This document shows positions 44,978 through 56,298 of a stretch of 64,000 nt of DNA, piece after piece. The notes under the pieces are model-generated. The model saw only the letters and a program-made list of their open reading frames with translations, searched no databases and was not told the DNA's origin. Source of the stretch: Pseudalkalibacillus decolorationis (GTDB lineage Bacteria > Bacillota > Bacilli > Bacillales > Fictibacillaceae); the NCBI RefSeq assembly GCF_024609785.1, contig NZ_JANHJQ010000006.1, positions 126,943 to 190,942 on the forward strand, written 5' to 3'. The position numbers and the translations under genes are program-made. Every line of letters starts with the position of its first letter. Within the stretch, counting starts at the first letter, position 1.

Positions 44978-45400
44978 ATGCAAATACTTGAAACTAAAAG
45001 AATGTTTTTACGGTTAATGATGGAATCAGACATTGACAATTTATTGAAAATTTTCTCAGACTCAGAAGCTATGAGATATTACCCATCGACAAAAAATCGG
45101 GAACAAAATCTTAGTTGTATTCAATGGACTAATGAAAACTATAAGAAGTGTGGCATCGGCTTATGAATTGCAGAATTAAAGGAAAATAATCAGTTTGTAG
45201 GTCAATGTGGTTTGGCTTCGGAAGCAGCTAACGCATGTAAAGAATATGGCTTCAATCAACTAGGTTACAATCGATTAATTTCTCTATTTGATAAAAACAA
45301 TGTAGCTTCTAAACGAGTAGCCGAAAAGGTCGGAATGCAATTTGAAAAGGAAATATTTAAATGGGACAAACCTGTTGAAATATATAGCATAAAAAGCTAA
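44978..45400 (+). pseudogene. GNAT acetyltransferase (RimJ/RimL type), disrupted
   Basis: The N-terminal part (MQILETKRMFLRLMMESDID) is normal for this family, but an in-frame TGA at 45164 interrupts it. After the stop the same frame continues IAELKENNQFVGQCGL, then jumps directly to ASEAANACKEYGFNQLGYNR, so roughly 30 residues around the acetyl-CoA loop are missing. The C-terminus (SKRVAEKVGMQFEKEIFKW) is intact. Nonsense plus in-frame deletion: inactive. It lies 130 bases after the intron-like element. Confidence 0.8.
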
Positions 45401-45458
45401 ATAAATGTTGTGTTCTTGTTGAATTCCCATGAAAATTTAAGTAACTAGGAGGGGTTTT

Positions 45459-46340
45459 GTGGACGAAAAGGACTGCATGATGCTGCAATACATATCGGAA
45501 GAACAAAATATAACCAAAGCAGCAGAACGCCTTTACATTACACAGCCAGCTTTAACCTATCGACTTCGACAAATCGAGAAAAAATTCGGAGTGCCCATTA
45601 TTACGAAAAATGGAAAAGGTATAAAGCTTACTCAAGAAGGTGAGTACTTGGTTACTTACTCGCAAAAAGTACTCGTAGATTTGAGAAAAGCAAAAGATTA
45701 TGTCGTTAACATGAGAAATGAAGTAGAAGGTAACCTAAGAATAGGAGTTTCCAGTTATTACGGACTTTATAAACTCCCTCCTATTATAAAAAATTTTATT
45801 GGTACGTACCCTAAAGTGCAGATTAACGTTGACTCTGGGTGGAGTGCTGAAATCTTTGAATTACTGCTCCAGGAGGATATACATGTCGGGATTGTCAAAG
45901 GAGATTATCATTGGTACGACCAGAGATATCTGATTAATGAAGAGAACATATGCATCATCTCTAAAGAGGAAATCAATTTGGACAGTTTGCCCAAGCAACC
46001 GAGAATCAACTTCAAAATTTCAAAAAGAACAGGAAGTTATAGTTACTCATCGTTGAGTCAAACCATTGATGATTGGTGGCATGAGAGATTTAATGAGTCA
46101 CCTCTGATAACCATGCAAGTTGACAGCTATGAGACTTGTAAAGAGATGGTGAAAAATGGGTTGGGATACGCCATTATTCCGAGAAGTTTTGTGAGCCCTA
46201 GTGATGATCTATATGGGATAGATTTAATTCGAAAAAATGGCCAAGCCATTAAAAGGAATACGTGGATGTTGTATAGAGAAGCGTCATTGCAATTCACGAT
46301 TGTGGAGAAGTTTATTAATTACATAAAAAGCTTGGAGTGA
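45459..46340 (+). CDS. LysR-family transcriptional regulator
   Basis: 293 aa. GTG start after TAGGAGGGG. HTH: NITKAAERLYITQPALTYRLRQIEKKFG; effector domain from about residue 88 (LRIGVSSYYGLYKLPPIIKNF). It is followed in the same direction by the M20/YfcC/M28 gene group, which it probably controls. Confidence 0.92.
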   Translation: MDEKDCMMLQYISEEQNITKAAERLYITQPALTYRLRQIEKKFGVPIITKNGKGIKLTQEGEYLVTYSQKVLVDLRKAKDYVVNMRNEVEGNLRIGVSSYYGLYKLPPIIKNFIGTYPKVQINVDSGWSAEIFELLLQEDIHVGIVKGDYHWYDQRYLINEENICIISKEEINLDSLPKQPRINFKISKRTGSYSYSSLSQTIDDWWHERFNESPLITMQVDSYETCKEMVKNGLGYAIIPRSFVSPSDDLYGIDLIRKNGQAIKRNTWMLYREASLQFTIVEKFINYIKSLE

Positions 46341-46344
46341 ACAA

Positions 46345-46390
46345 AGTAAAGGGGGATTCCGGAAACAGGGGGTTCCCTTTCTATTTGGAT
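46345..46390 (+). terminator. Probable terminator after the LysR gene
   Basis: An AAAGGG (46349) to CCCTTT (46375-46380) stem with an inner GGGATTCC/GGGGTTCC region, followed by a T-rich tail. Confidence 0.45.
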
Positions 46391-46506
46391 TTTTAATAAA
46401 AATATTTTATTAATATTACTAAAAATTATTAATTTTACTTATTTTAATATGTATTATAGAATAAATTCAGAAAATATAAAAAATAATCAAAAAGGGGAAT
46501 TTCGAA

Positions 46507-47709
46507 ATGATTAGAGAAAAGAAGATCCATCAAAAAGAACGTATCAAACAAGCTATTGAGGAACTCAATACAGAGCTGTGTGAAATAGCTTTGAAGATAC
46601 ATGCGAAGCCAGAGCTGAGTTTTCAGGAACAAAAAGCCATTGAGTGGTTAACAGCTCCTCTTATTCAAGCCGATTTTCAAGTTGAAAAAGGTATCGCTAA
46701 TCTTGAAACCGCTTTCCGTGCTACATGGGAGGGAACCCCTGGTGGCCCAACTATTGCTCTACTGGCGGAGTACGATGCTCTGCCTGGAATCGGACATGCT
46801 TGTGGACACAATCTTATCGGAGCGGCAGCAGTTGGTGCTGCACTGGCCCTAAAGGATTCGTGCCCTGATCTACCCGGACGGATTGTTGTATTAGGTACTC
46901 CAGCAGAAGAGGAGGGTGGCGGGAAAATCATCATGTGTCAAAAGGGGGTCTTTGATGACATAGATGCTGTCATGATTTGCCACCCGCATAAAAAGACAAT
47001 GGTACTTCGAGGAGGATTAGCCTGTGTTGATTCCACTTTCCGTTTTTTTGGGAAACAGTCTCATGCCTCTTCTGCACCAGAAAAAGGCATAAGTGCACTT
47101 GACGCATTAATTAACTCCTTTGTAGCAATTAATTCACTGCGGCAGTTCTTTAAAGAAGATGTAAGAATTCATGGGATTATTAGTAAGGGAGGGGATGCGC
47201 CGAATGTAATTCCAGAATACTGTGAAGCAAAATTTATGTTCCGTGCTTCAACAGTGAAAGAACTTGATGTAGTCCGAGAGAAGTTGTATACGGCTGTGAG
47301 GTATTCAGCTGAAGCAGTGGGGGCCCGATTTGAAGTGAGTGAAGGTCTTGTATATGCGGAACGAAACAACAACAAGGAATTGGCAATGTTGTTTCAAAGA
47401 AATTTGGAGTTAATGGGAATTGAAGTGAGTGATCCTCCAAAGAAAGGAGGTATCGGATCTTCCGATATCGGAAACGTAGGTCAAGTGACTGCAACAATAC
47501 ATCCATATATTGAAATTGGAGATGTTAATGCGCATACGCCTGAGTTTTGCCAAGCGGCCGGATCGGAAAAAGGGTTAAAAGCTTTAAATCATGCAGCGAA
47601 AGCTTTGGCCATGACAGCGTTTGATTTATGTGTTGATTCCGATTCATTGCAAAGAGTTCGTGAAGAGTTTAAAAATTGGAAGAAAAAACAAAACGTGGAG
47701 GTAAGATGA
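46507..47709 (+). CDS. M20-family amidohydrolase, copy 2
   Basis: 400 aa. ATG after AAAAGGGGAATTTCGAA. Motifs: LSFQEQKAIEWL, LLAEYDALPGIGHACGHNLIGAAAVGAALAL, LGTPAEEEGGGKIIMC, FFGKQSHASSAPEKGISALDALI, and GGIGSSDIGNVGQVTATIHPYI. It is of the AbgB/p-aminobenzoyl-glutamate-hydrolase and amidohydrolase type, clearly different from copy 1 at 30363. It overlaps the next carrier gene by four bases (ATGATG), so the two are coupled. Confidence 0.9.
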   Translation: MIREKKIHQKERIKQAIEELNTELCEIALKIHAKPELSFQEQKAIEWLTAPLIQADFQVEKGIANLETAFRATWEGTPGGPTIALLAEYDALPGIGHACGHNLIGAAAVGAALALKDSCPDLPGRIVVLGTPAEEEGGGKIIMCQKGVFDDIDAVMICHPHKKTMVLRGGLACVDSTFRFFGKQSHASSAPEKGISALDALINSFVAINSLRQFFKEDVRIHGIISKGGDAPNVIPEYCEAKFMFRASTVKELDVVREKLYTAVRYSAEAVGARFEVSEGLVYAERNNNKELAMLFQRNLELMGIEVSDPPKKGGIGSSDIGNVGQVTATIHPYIEIGDVNAHTPEFCQAAGSEKGLKALNHAAKALAMTAFDLCVDSDSLQRVREEFKNWKKKQNVEVR

Positions 47710-49151
47710 TGCATGATGTTCAAGACAGTCCCGACATACAGCGAGATAGGAAGCTAGCCTTTCGTCTGAGAAGGGTATTAAAAATGCCCCATACTTTTGT
47801 CATACTGGTCTTCCTAATTTTCTTTGCCGCTGCTTTAACATACTTTATCCCTGCAGGCGAATTGGACCGAATAGAGGATAAAGCTACTGGGAAAGAACTC
47901 GTAGTTGAAGGGTCTTACCAACAGATTGAAGAGAGTCCGGTCGGAATTTTTGATATTCCGTTGGCCATTGTTCATGGATTAATCGGTGCTAGTGATGTTA
48001 TCTTCTCTATACTAATTGTTGGAGGAGCATTTCAGGTTATTATGGCCACTGGAACCGTTGAGGCTGCAACGGGAAGAGTGGCGAACCGGTTCTCAAAAAA
48101 CGAAAAATGGGTTATCCCAATATTTCTGTCCCTTTTTTCCATTGGTGGATTTACGATGGGAATGTCTACAGAGGGCATAGTATTTGTCCCAATAGGCATA
48201 GCCATTGCAAGATCTCTTGGATATGACGCCATAACTGGAACCGCAATGATTGCATTAGGGGCTTCTTGCGGATTTACGGCAGGCCTGCTAAATCCCTTCA
48301 ATGTAGGACTTGCGCAAGCGATTGCTGGAGTTCCTCTATTTTCTGGAATGTGGCTAAGGGCTGTTTTACTGGTCGTTTTTCTGGTGATTACAAGTATATA
48401 CCTCATTCATTATGCAACCAGGGTGAAAGAAGATCCCTCCAAAAGTGTTGTTTACGGATTAGAAAAAAACGCAACAGAAAAAGGGGTCGACCATTCGCAT
48501 TTACCTTCCTTCGAGCTTAAACACTACCTTGTAATCTTGACAATGATACTTTGTTTTGTCCTTTTAATCTGGGGTGTTTCTAAAAAGAATTGGTGGATAG
48601 AAGAAATATCTGCCCTTTTCTTAACGATGGGAGTTGTATCAGGACTTTGTGCAAGATTTGGTCCCAGCAAAATCTCAAGCGAATTCGTAAAGGGAGCTAC
48701 TGCAATTACATTTGGAGCGCTCATTATTGGTGTCGCAAGGGCTATCGTGGTTGTATTGGAACAGGGGAATATTATCGATACCATTGTAAGTAGCTTAGCA
48801 ATGGTAGTTGGGGAGTTACCTAGTTCTGTGCAAGTTCTAGGAATGTATGCCTTCCAAACCCTCATGAATGTGTTGATTACATCGGGATCAGGGATAGCAG
48901 CTACAACTATGCCAATCATGGCACCGCTTTCTGATCTGCTTGGCATAACAAGACAAACTGCAATACTAGCCTACCAATTAGGCGATGGTATTTCTAACCT
49001 TATCCTACCCGTATCTTCTACACTGATGGGAACCCTTGCTATTGCTGGTATCCCTTATCAAAAATGGGTGAAATTCATGTGGCCGTTAATGTTGATTTGG
49101 ATGGTCACAGGAGCCGTCTTTCTGTTGATTGCTAATTTCATAAACTATTGA
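47706..49151 (+). CDS. YfcC/DcuC-family carrier, copy 2
   Basis: 481 aa from the ATG at 47706; a second in-frame ATG follows at once. About 12 membrane segments. It shares with copy 1 (28919) FAAALTYFIPAGELDRI, GGFTMGMSTEGIVFVPIG, GASCGFTAGLLNPFNVGLAQAI, and TSGSGIAATTMPIMAPLSD cut at SGSGIAATTMPIMAPLSD. Coupled to the M20 gene before it and followed by an M28 peptidase, so it probably imports a peptide or acylated amino acid. Confidence 0.9.
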   Translation: MMHDVQDSPDIQRDRKLAFRLRRVLKMPHTFVILVFLIFFAAALTYFIPAGELDRIEDKATGKELVVEGSYQQIEESPVGIFDIPLAIVHGLIGASDVIFSILIVGGAFQVIMATGTVEAATGRVANRFSKNEKWVIPIFLSLFSIGGFTMGMSTEGIVFVPIGIAIARSLGYDAITGTAMIALGASCGFTAGLLNPFNVGLAQAIAGVPLFSGMWLRAVLLVVFLVITSIYLIHYATRVKEDPSKSVVYGLEKNATEKGVDHSHLPSFELKHYLVILTMILCFVLLIWGVSKKNWWIEEISALFLTMGVVSGLCARFGPSKISSEFVKGATAITFGALIIGVARAIVVVLEQGNIIDTIVSSLAMVVGELPSSVQVLGMYAFQTLMNVLITSGSGIAATTMPIMAPLSDLLGITRQTAILAYQLGDGISNLILPVSSTLMGTLAIAGIPYQKWVKFMWPLMLIWMVTGAVFLLIANFINY

Positions 49152-49180
49152 CATTGAATAGTGTTGGGAGGGGAACTAAC

Positions 49181-51072
<1,892 letters not shown>

Positions 51073-51230
51073 TTATTAATTGCTAATATTTTCCGGTCTG
51101 AATAAAAGTATTCATCAGTATATCACATGAGGAAAGCTAAATTAGATAAGCAAATATTGCGAAGCTTGTTGTTATATTGACTTTTTAAATTTTTTAACAT
51201 CTAATCTACCATCACTGACTTCCACCAATC

Positions 51231-51611
51231 TCATTTGTTACGCTTTTTATCCAAAATGGAACGCAATTCTTTAATATCCTCTTCTGACAAAGAATCCTCC
51301 TGGATGAACTGAACTAGCATCGACTTTAACGTTCCACCATAAATTCGCTTAATAAAGGACTGTGCCTCGGCGTGCTGGCAATCATCCTGGGAATAAAGCG
51401 GAAAAAAAGTATAGACCTTCTGATCTTGATTCACACCGACCACTTTTTTTTGGGCGAGTCGATCCAAAAGTGTGCGTACTGTTTTCGGCTTCCAGTCCTT
51501 TTTCTTCTGCAAGGAGGAAATGACTTCGTTGGCTGTTTGCGGAGCCTTTTTCCAAAGCACATTCATGACTTCCCATTCTGCTTCTGATATACTAGGTACT
51601 TTATTTGACAC
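51231..51611 (-). CDS. blaI: BlaI/MecI-family repressor
   Basis: 126 aa, normal length. Winged HTH: SEAEWEVMNVLWKKAPQTANEVIS, KTVRTLLDRLAQKKVVG; the C-terminal dimerisation part has the IYGGTLKSMLVQF segment. It lies 23 bases downstream of blaR1 in the same operon. Known: it represses beta-lactam resistance genes and is inactivated after BlaR1 senses drug. Probable sites lie before the penicillin-binding protein gene on the other side. Confidence 0.95.
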   Translation of the reverse strand: MSNKVPSISEAEWEVMNVLWKKAPQTANEVISSLQKKKDWKPKTVRTLLDRLAQKKVVGVNQDQKVYTFFPLYSQDDCQHAEAQSFIKRIYGGTLKSMLVQFIQEDSLSEEDIKELRSILDKKRNK

Positions 51612-51634
51612 ACTAATCCTCCTTTATCAACTAC

Positions 51635-53419
51635 TTAATATATACCTTTATCCCTCAAAATAGATTTCGTTATATCTGCCGCCTTACTTCCGTTGGTATT
51701 ATTTTCATTCTGTATATTTGTTGCAAAGAAATAAGTATCCTTCTTCGACTCTACATATCCAATGAACCAACCATTAATATTTTTCCCATTGACACTCCCC
51801 GTACCAGTTTTTCCTGAGAGCATTGCATCATCTTTTTCCTCTAATTTGATCATCTCTTTAACGGATTGAACGTTCTTATCCTTAAATCCAAATTCGTTTG
51901 TATAAAAAGCTTTGAGTGTTTGTACCTGTTCTATTGGAGAAATCTTTAGTGAAGATTCCATCCAATATTCGGATATTCCCCCAGAGAGATCGTGATTACC
52001 ATAGTCTATTTGTTTTAGATAAGCTTGGATAGTATCCTTATGGACTCTTTTATCCAACTCCTGAAAATACCAGTTTACTGAATAACTTATTGCTGTAGAT
52101 AAATTTTGATCCCTATTCCAAGAGTCATAAGGATACTGCTCACCATTCCACTTCAATGTGGAACTTTCACTCGTTATGACATTTGACTCCAATGCAAACA
52201 ATGCGCTATAGATCTTGTAAGTAGAATTCGGAGAAACCCTTAATGTGCTTTTATTTTCATTATAGATATGATATTGATCAGCTTGCAAATCATATAATAC
52301 AAAGCTCCCTTCATATCCGGAAAAATACTTGCTTAGATCCTCATACACTGTCCGTTCTCCTTCAAAATCGTGACGATTATCCTCGTAAGCCATCGCAGAA
52401 ATGACTGGAACCTGACTTGCAACAAATACCCCCAGAAGCATGAAGATGACTATGCTTTTCAGTTTCAACAGCTTTGATTCAGTCGTAAAGGATGCAATAC
52501 TTTCAATACGTCTTTTTATTTGCTCCTTCGAACCGTTTAGCTGATTTACCAAAGTGAAGTACCTTGTCCGAGAGGATCTATCAACAAAATTAATAATTGT
52601 ATCCCCATATTCTGCATAACAGTGCTTATTCAAAGAATTTAAGACAGCGATATCACAAGCTATTTCGCGATCCAATCTCATTTCCCTGAAAGCAACCCAA
52701 ACAAAAGGGTTAAACCAGTATAAAATTTGATAAAAAACGATCAGGTAATTCGTTGCAATATCTTTATATTTATAATGATTCAGTTCATGTAAAAGGATGT
52801 ATTTGATATCGTCCATAGACAGCCATTCTTCAAAATGTCTCGGAAGCACAACATAGGTCTTAAAAAGACCAAACGTCATAGGAGAATTGATAAGCGGTGA
52901 TTCCCCTATAATCAAATGTCTCGATATATTTAAACGTTGCTTGCACTGTTCGAATAAGACCAGGATTTCTTTATTTTTTATGCTAGATATAGTGCCTTTG
53001 ATTCTCTTTAACTTTAACCAAGCGTGTATTGTCAGAACAGTCATAACGAACATCCCTATAATCCATATGCCGGCTAAAATTTCATTCAGGAATGTCAAGT
53101 CGAAACGGTTTACTGATACCGTAAAGTCCTGCATCCAATTTTGGTCCTTTAATGCATGGTCTCCGGTAGAGGCAGCAGAATGACTTGATTCATTACTTTG
53201 ATGAATATCCCATGAAAAGTAATTTCCAAAATTAAGCAAATGATTCGGTATAAAAGGAAGAGTCAATGCAATCAGCAAAAGAAACCATAGATTATATTGC
53301 CATTTCGCTGATAATTGATTTTGGAACACTTTCCTGATCAGCATAATGATTGCAACAGTAATAGAGGACACTATAAAACTTACTACAAAGTGAGTAAAGA
53401 ACATGCTATTCGTCTCCAT
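51635..53419 (-). CDS. blaR1: BlaR1/MecR1-type beta-lactam sensor protease
   Basis: 594 aa from the ATG at 53419, with AGGTGG upstream. Four N-terminal membrane segments with an M56 zinc-metalloprotease domain (HELNHYKYKD, zinc HExxH-like HELNH; and the Glu in REMRLDREIACD). A single TM near 330 leads to an extracellular class-D-like penicillin-binding domain: STYK (acylation Ser and Lys), SYSVNWYF (SxN), and GKTGTGSVNG (KTG). All sensing and protease motifs look intact. Upstream of blaI in one operon; divergent from the PBP and metallo-beta-lactamase genes. Confidence 0.95.
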   Translation of the reverse strand: METNSMFFTHFVVSFIVSSITVAIIMLIRKVFQNQLSAKWQYNLWFLLLIALTLPFIPNHLLNFGNYFSWDIHQSNESSHSAASTGDHALKDQNWMQDFTVSVNRFDLTFLNEILAGIWIIGMFVMTVLTIHAWLKLKRIKGTISSIKNKEILVLFEQCKQRLNISRHLIIGESPLINSPMTFGLFKTYVVLPRHFEEWLSMDDIKYILLHELNHYKYKDIATNYLIVFYQILYWFNPFVWVAFREMRLDREIACDIAVLNSLNKHCYAEYGDTIINFVDRSSRTRYFTLVNQLNGSKEQIKRRIESIASFTTESKLLKLKSIVIFMLLGVFVASQVPVISAMAYEDNRHDFEGERTVYEDLSKYFSGYEGSFVLYDLQADQYHIYNENKSTLRVSPNSTYKIYSALFALESNVITSESSTLKWNGEQYPYDSWNRDQNLSTAISYSVNWYFQELDKRVHKDTIQAYLKQIDYGNHDLSGGISEYWMESSLKISPIEQVQTLKAFYTNEFGFKDKNVQSVKEMIKLEEKDDAMLSGKTGTGSVNGKNINGWFIGYVESKKDTYFFATNIQNENNTNGSKAADITKSILRDKGIY

Positions 53420-53439
53420 TTCTAGATCTTCCACCTAAT

Positions 53440-53905
53440 ATATGACATAATTCGTTGCTATCTTTCCTGAAACTTATTCCTAGTTAGATAGTTCAACAAT
53501 ATGGTAATTTTGCCATTTAAAAATATCCCGTTTTTCTAACGAAGTCAACAGTAATGTGTAAGAAATATATGGAATCGAATCATATAATCCGGCGTTTGAA
53601 CCCGATTATTCGGCGCTCGCCCAGAAAATTTTATAACTTCATAACTGTTTCTAAGATTTATTAGTGTAATTCTCTTAAAAGAGTTAACTCCAAATTTAAC
53701 ACATAAATTTTAGCATTTCACCTTATCCGTTTATCAATCTACCAATTTTTTGTGAACAAGCAGATGGGAATTGAATGGAATCAGTTTTTTGTTGTCTCTA
53801 TGGTTTTGCAGGTAGACCTAAGACTTATGGCGAAGGGATTTAGCTGCGTTTATCGAGGTTAGGAAATCAACATCAGCAAGATTTGGTGATCTTTCTACGT
53901 TCGAA
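53440..53905. other. Divergent intergenic region, blaR1 side
   Basis: A possible blaR1 promoter on the minus strand: TTGACT (53543-53548 reversed), 17 bases, TATTTT. A weak TTAC-type dyad lies nearby at about 53548-53562. No gene seen. Confidence 0.35.
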
Positions 53906-53910
53906 AAGAT

Positions 53911-53939
53911 TTGACATGAATTGATTACGAATGTAGTAT
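53911..53939 (+). promoter_or_regulatory. Promoter of the penicillin-binding protein gene
   Basis: TTGACA (53911-53916), exactly 17 bases, TAGTAT (53934-53939). The -10 lies inside the first BlaI-like box. The leader is about 210 bases. Confidence 0.68.
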
Positions 53940-53956
53940 CATATTACACGTGTAGT
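53924..53956. promoter_or_regulatory. Two adjacent BlaI/MecI-type operator boxes
   Basis: Box 1: ATTACGAATGTAGTAT (53924-53939). Box 2: TTACACGTGTAGT (53944-53956). Both follow the TAC(A)-N-TGTAGT pattern of BlaI/MecI sites and cover the -10 and start of the promoter. They link the penicillin-binding protein gene to BlaI. Confidence 0.65.
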
Positions 53957-54157
53957 CCAAATGATTGTCTTCTTTAGCAAAGAAGTAAGATTTTATGGAA
54001 AACAGTTAATGCTTTAGGTCGCGTCTTCACCCATCACAGGGGATCGTGTGGAGACCGGGAATTAACATTGGTGAACTCTGCCATTGGAGCTATAAATGGT
54101 ATGTATTGGAAGTTATATTTCAAGTAGTTTATATCGTTTGTAAAGGAGTTGGACGGA

Positions 54158-56170
54158 TTGAAACGATTTTGGATAGGCATAATCATGGTTATGTTTCTTG
54201 CTGTTATAGCGGGTTGTTCAAATAAGGAAAAACCGGAGGACATTTTTAAAGCATATCTTTCTAATTGGGAGGATAATGATTTTGAAAAAATGTATCAGCA
54301 TCTATCTCAGCAATCTAAAGAAGAAATCTCAAACAAGGAATTTGTTGAGCGTTATAAGGATATTTACAAAGGAATTGAAACTGAAAACTTACAAGTGGAT
54401 GGAATATTTGATAGTAAAAACGACGAGGATCTGAAAGACGATTCTGTTACCTTCAAATACCGTGTAAAAATGGAAACGATGGCCGGTCCTATCGAATTTA
54501 CGCATCACGCGACTTTAATTAAGGAGAAAAATGAATCGAATCAAGATTGGTCCGTAGAATGGGAACCGTCTCTCATTTTTCCTTCCCTAAAAGAAGGGGA
54601 AAAAGTAGCAGCAGAAACATTAGAGGCATCGAGAGGAGAAATCAGTGACAGAAATGGGAGCAAGCTTGCAATTAACGCTAAAGCCAACGTAATTGGAGTC
54701 ATACCGGGCAAACTCGGCGATGAAACTGAGGATTCTAAAGAAAAATTATCCGATTTGTTAAGAATAACGATTGATGAAATGAACAAAAAGTTAAATGCTT
54801 CATGGGTAAAACCGGATTCATTTGTGCCACTTGCCACATTGCCCCTGGATGAAAAAAATCTTCAACCTTTTTTTGAAATTCCTGGGGTTGCAGCTCAAGA
54901 AAAAATGGTTCGTACTTATCCCTTCGGAGCCTCGGCAGCTCACTTAACGGGTTATGTACGTAAAATCACTGCAGAACAACTTGCCGAATGGAAAGAAAAA
55001 GGGTATTCCTCAGGAGATGTCGTTGGAAAAACTGGATTGGAGAAGACTTTCGAGGAAAAGTTAAGAGGAAAAACCGGTGGTCATATTTATATTAAGAAAT
55101 CAGATGGAAGTTTTAAAGAAACGTTGGCAAAAACCGAACCTGTTCCGGGAGAAGACATTCAGTTGACTATTGATGCTAACCTTCAGCAAGAAATATATGA
55201 TCAATTGAAGGGAGACGCTGGGACTGCCGCAGCTATAGATCCAAAAACCGGAGCGGTTTTGTCTTTAGTCAGTTCACCTTCATATGATCCAAATGCTTTC
55301 ATAAGAGGACTTTCCGACAAGCAATGGAAGGAATGGAGTAACAACCCCAAAAAACCTTTTTTAAATCGCTTTATCAATCGTTACGCGCCAGGTTCGGTGT
55401 TCAAGACGATTACTGCAGCCGTAGGATTAGAGTCAGGGATAACTGATCCGAACGAAGTCAGACACATTGAGGGTCTCCACTGGACAAAAGATAAGTCATG
55501 GGGCGACTACTACGTTACACGCGTTCATGAGAAAGCTTCTGTGAATTTACGTGATGCATTTGTTTATTCCGACAACATTTATTTTGCACAGGAAGCACTT
55601 GAGATGGGGAAGGACACATTTTTAAAAGAAGCAAAGGCATTCGGATTTAAAGAAGAACTTCCCATTCCATTATCGATAGAGCCTTCAATACTTTCAAATA
55701 ATGGGATAAATAGTGAAGCACAGTTGGCAGACACTGCCTATGGACAGGGAGAAGTAATGATGAGCGCCCTTCATCTTGCATTAGCCTACACGCCTTTTGT
55801 GAATGAAGGTGATTTGTTATCCCCCTATCTGTTGAAGAAAGAAGGAGAACGAACGGTATGGAAAGGAAGTCTAATTGAGCCGAAAACCTCTGAATTAATC
55901 AAGGAGGACTTAATCCGGGTTGTTGAAGACCCTAATGGTACGGCCCACGGTGCTTATATTCCTGGCATGACGATTGCGGGCAAGTCTGGAACAGCCGAAA
56001 TCAAAGAAAGTAAAGATGACAAAAACGGTACAGAAAATGGTTGGTTCATTGGATTTGACACAGAAGATAATGATTTACTGCTAGCAATGATGATCGAAGA
56101 TGTCAAACAGCGTGGTGGCAGCGGTTATGTTGTTCCGAAGGCGAGAAACGTTTTTAAATCATTACAGTAG
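54158..56170 (+). CDS. MecA/PbpC-like class B penicillin-binding protein
   Basis: 670 aa from the TTG at 54158, 9 bases after AAAGGAG. Lipobox-like LAVIAGC, MecA N-terminal NTF2-like domain (about 25-145: EDIFKAYLSNWEDNDFEKMY), dimerisation domain (SRGEISDRNGSKLA, TGYVRKITAEQL), transpeptidase with Ser413 in SVFK, Ser471 in SDN and K609-S-G in GKSGTAEIK. Same architecture as staphylococcal PBP2a and Bacillus PbpC/PBP3. It makes peptidoglycan cross-links outside the membrane. Behind BlaI-like operators and beside blaR1-blaI, it is likely a drug-inducible, low-affinity transpeptidase. The affinity itself is inference. Confidence 0.93.
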   Translation: MKRFWIGIIMVMFLAVIAGCSNKEKPEDIFKAYLSNWEDNDFEKMYQHLSQQSKEEISNKEFVERYKDIYKGIETENLQVDGIFDSKNDEDLKDDSVTFKYRVKMETMAGPIEFTHHATLIKEKNESNQDWSVEWEPSLIFPSLKEGEKVAAETLEASRGEISDRNGSKLAINAKANVIGVIPGKLGDETEDSKEKLSDLLRITIDEMNKKLNASWVKPDSFVPLATLPLDEKNLQPFFEIPGVAAQEKMVRTYPFGASAAHLTGYVRKITAEQLAEWKEKGYSSGDVVGKTGLEKTFEEKLRGKTGGHIYIKKSDGSFKETLAKTEPVPGEDIQLTIDANLQQEIYDQLKGDAGTAAAIDPKTGAVLSLVSSPSYDPNAFIRGLSDKQWKEWSNNPKKPFLNRFINRYAPGSVFKTITAAVGLESGITDPNEVRHIEGLHWTKDKSWGDYYVTRVHEKASVNLRDAFVYSDNIYFAQEALEMGKDTFLKEAKAFGFKEELPIPLSIEPSILSNNGINSEAQLADTAYGQGEVMMSALHLALAYTPFVNEGDLLSPYLLKKEGERTVWKGSLIEPKTSELIKEDLIRVVEDPNGTAHGAYIPGMTIAGKSGTAEIKESKDDKNGTENGWFIGFDTEDNDLLLAMMIEDVKQRGGSGYVVPKARNVFKSLQ

Positions 56171-56298
56171 TGATTGGTTTGTCTAAATCTAAAAATAGGT
56201 TGATAGAATGGCGTACCTTTATACTCCATCACTGGAGTGAAAGTAAGACCAATGTTAAGTGATAAATAAAATTTTTTTAGAAAAGAGGTTAGATTTTT

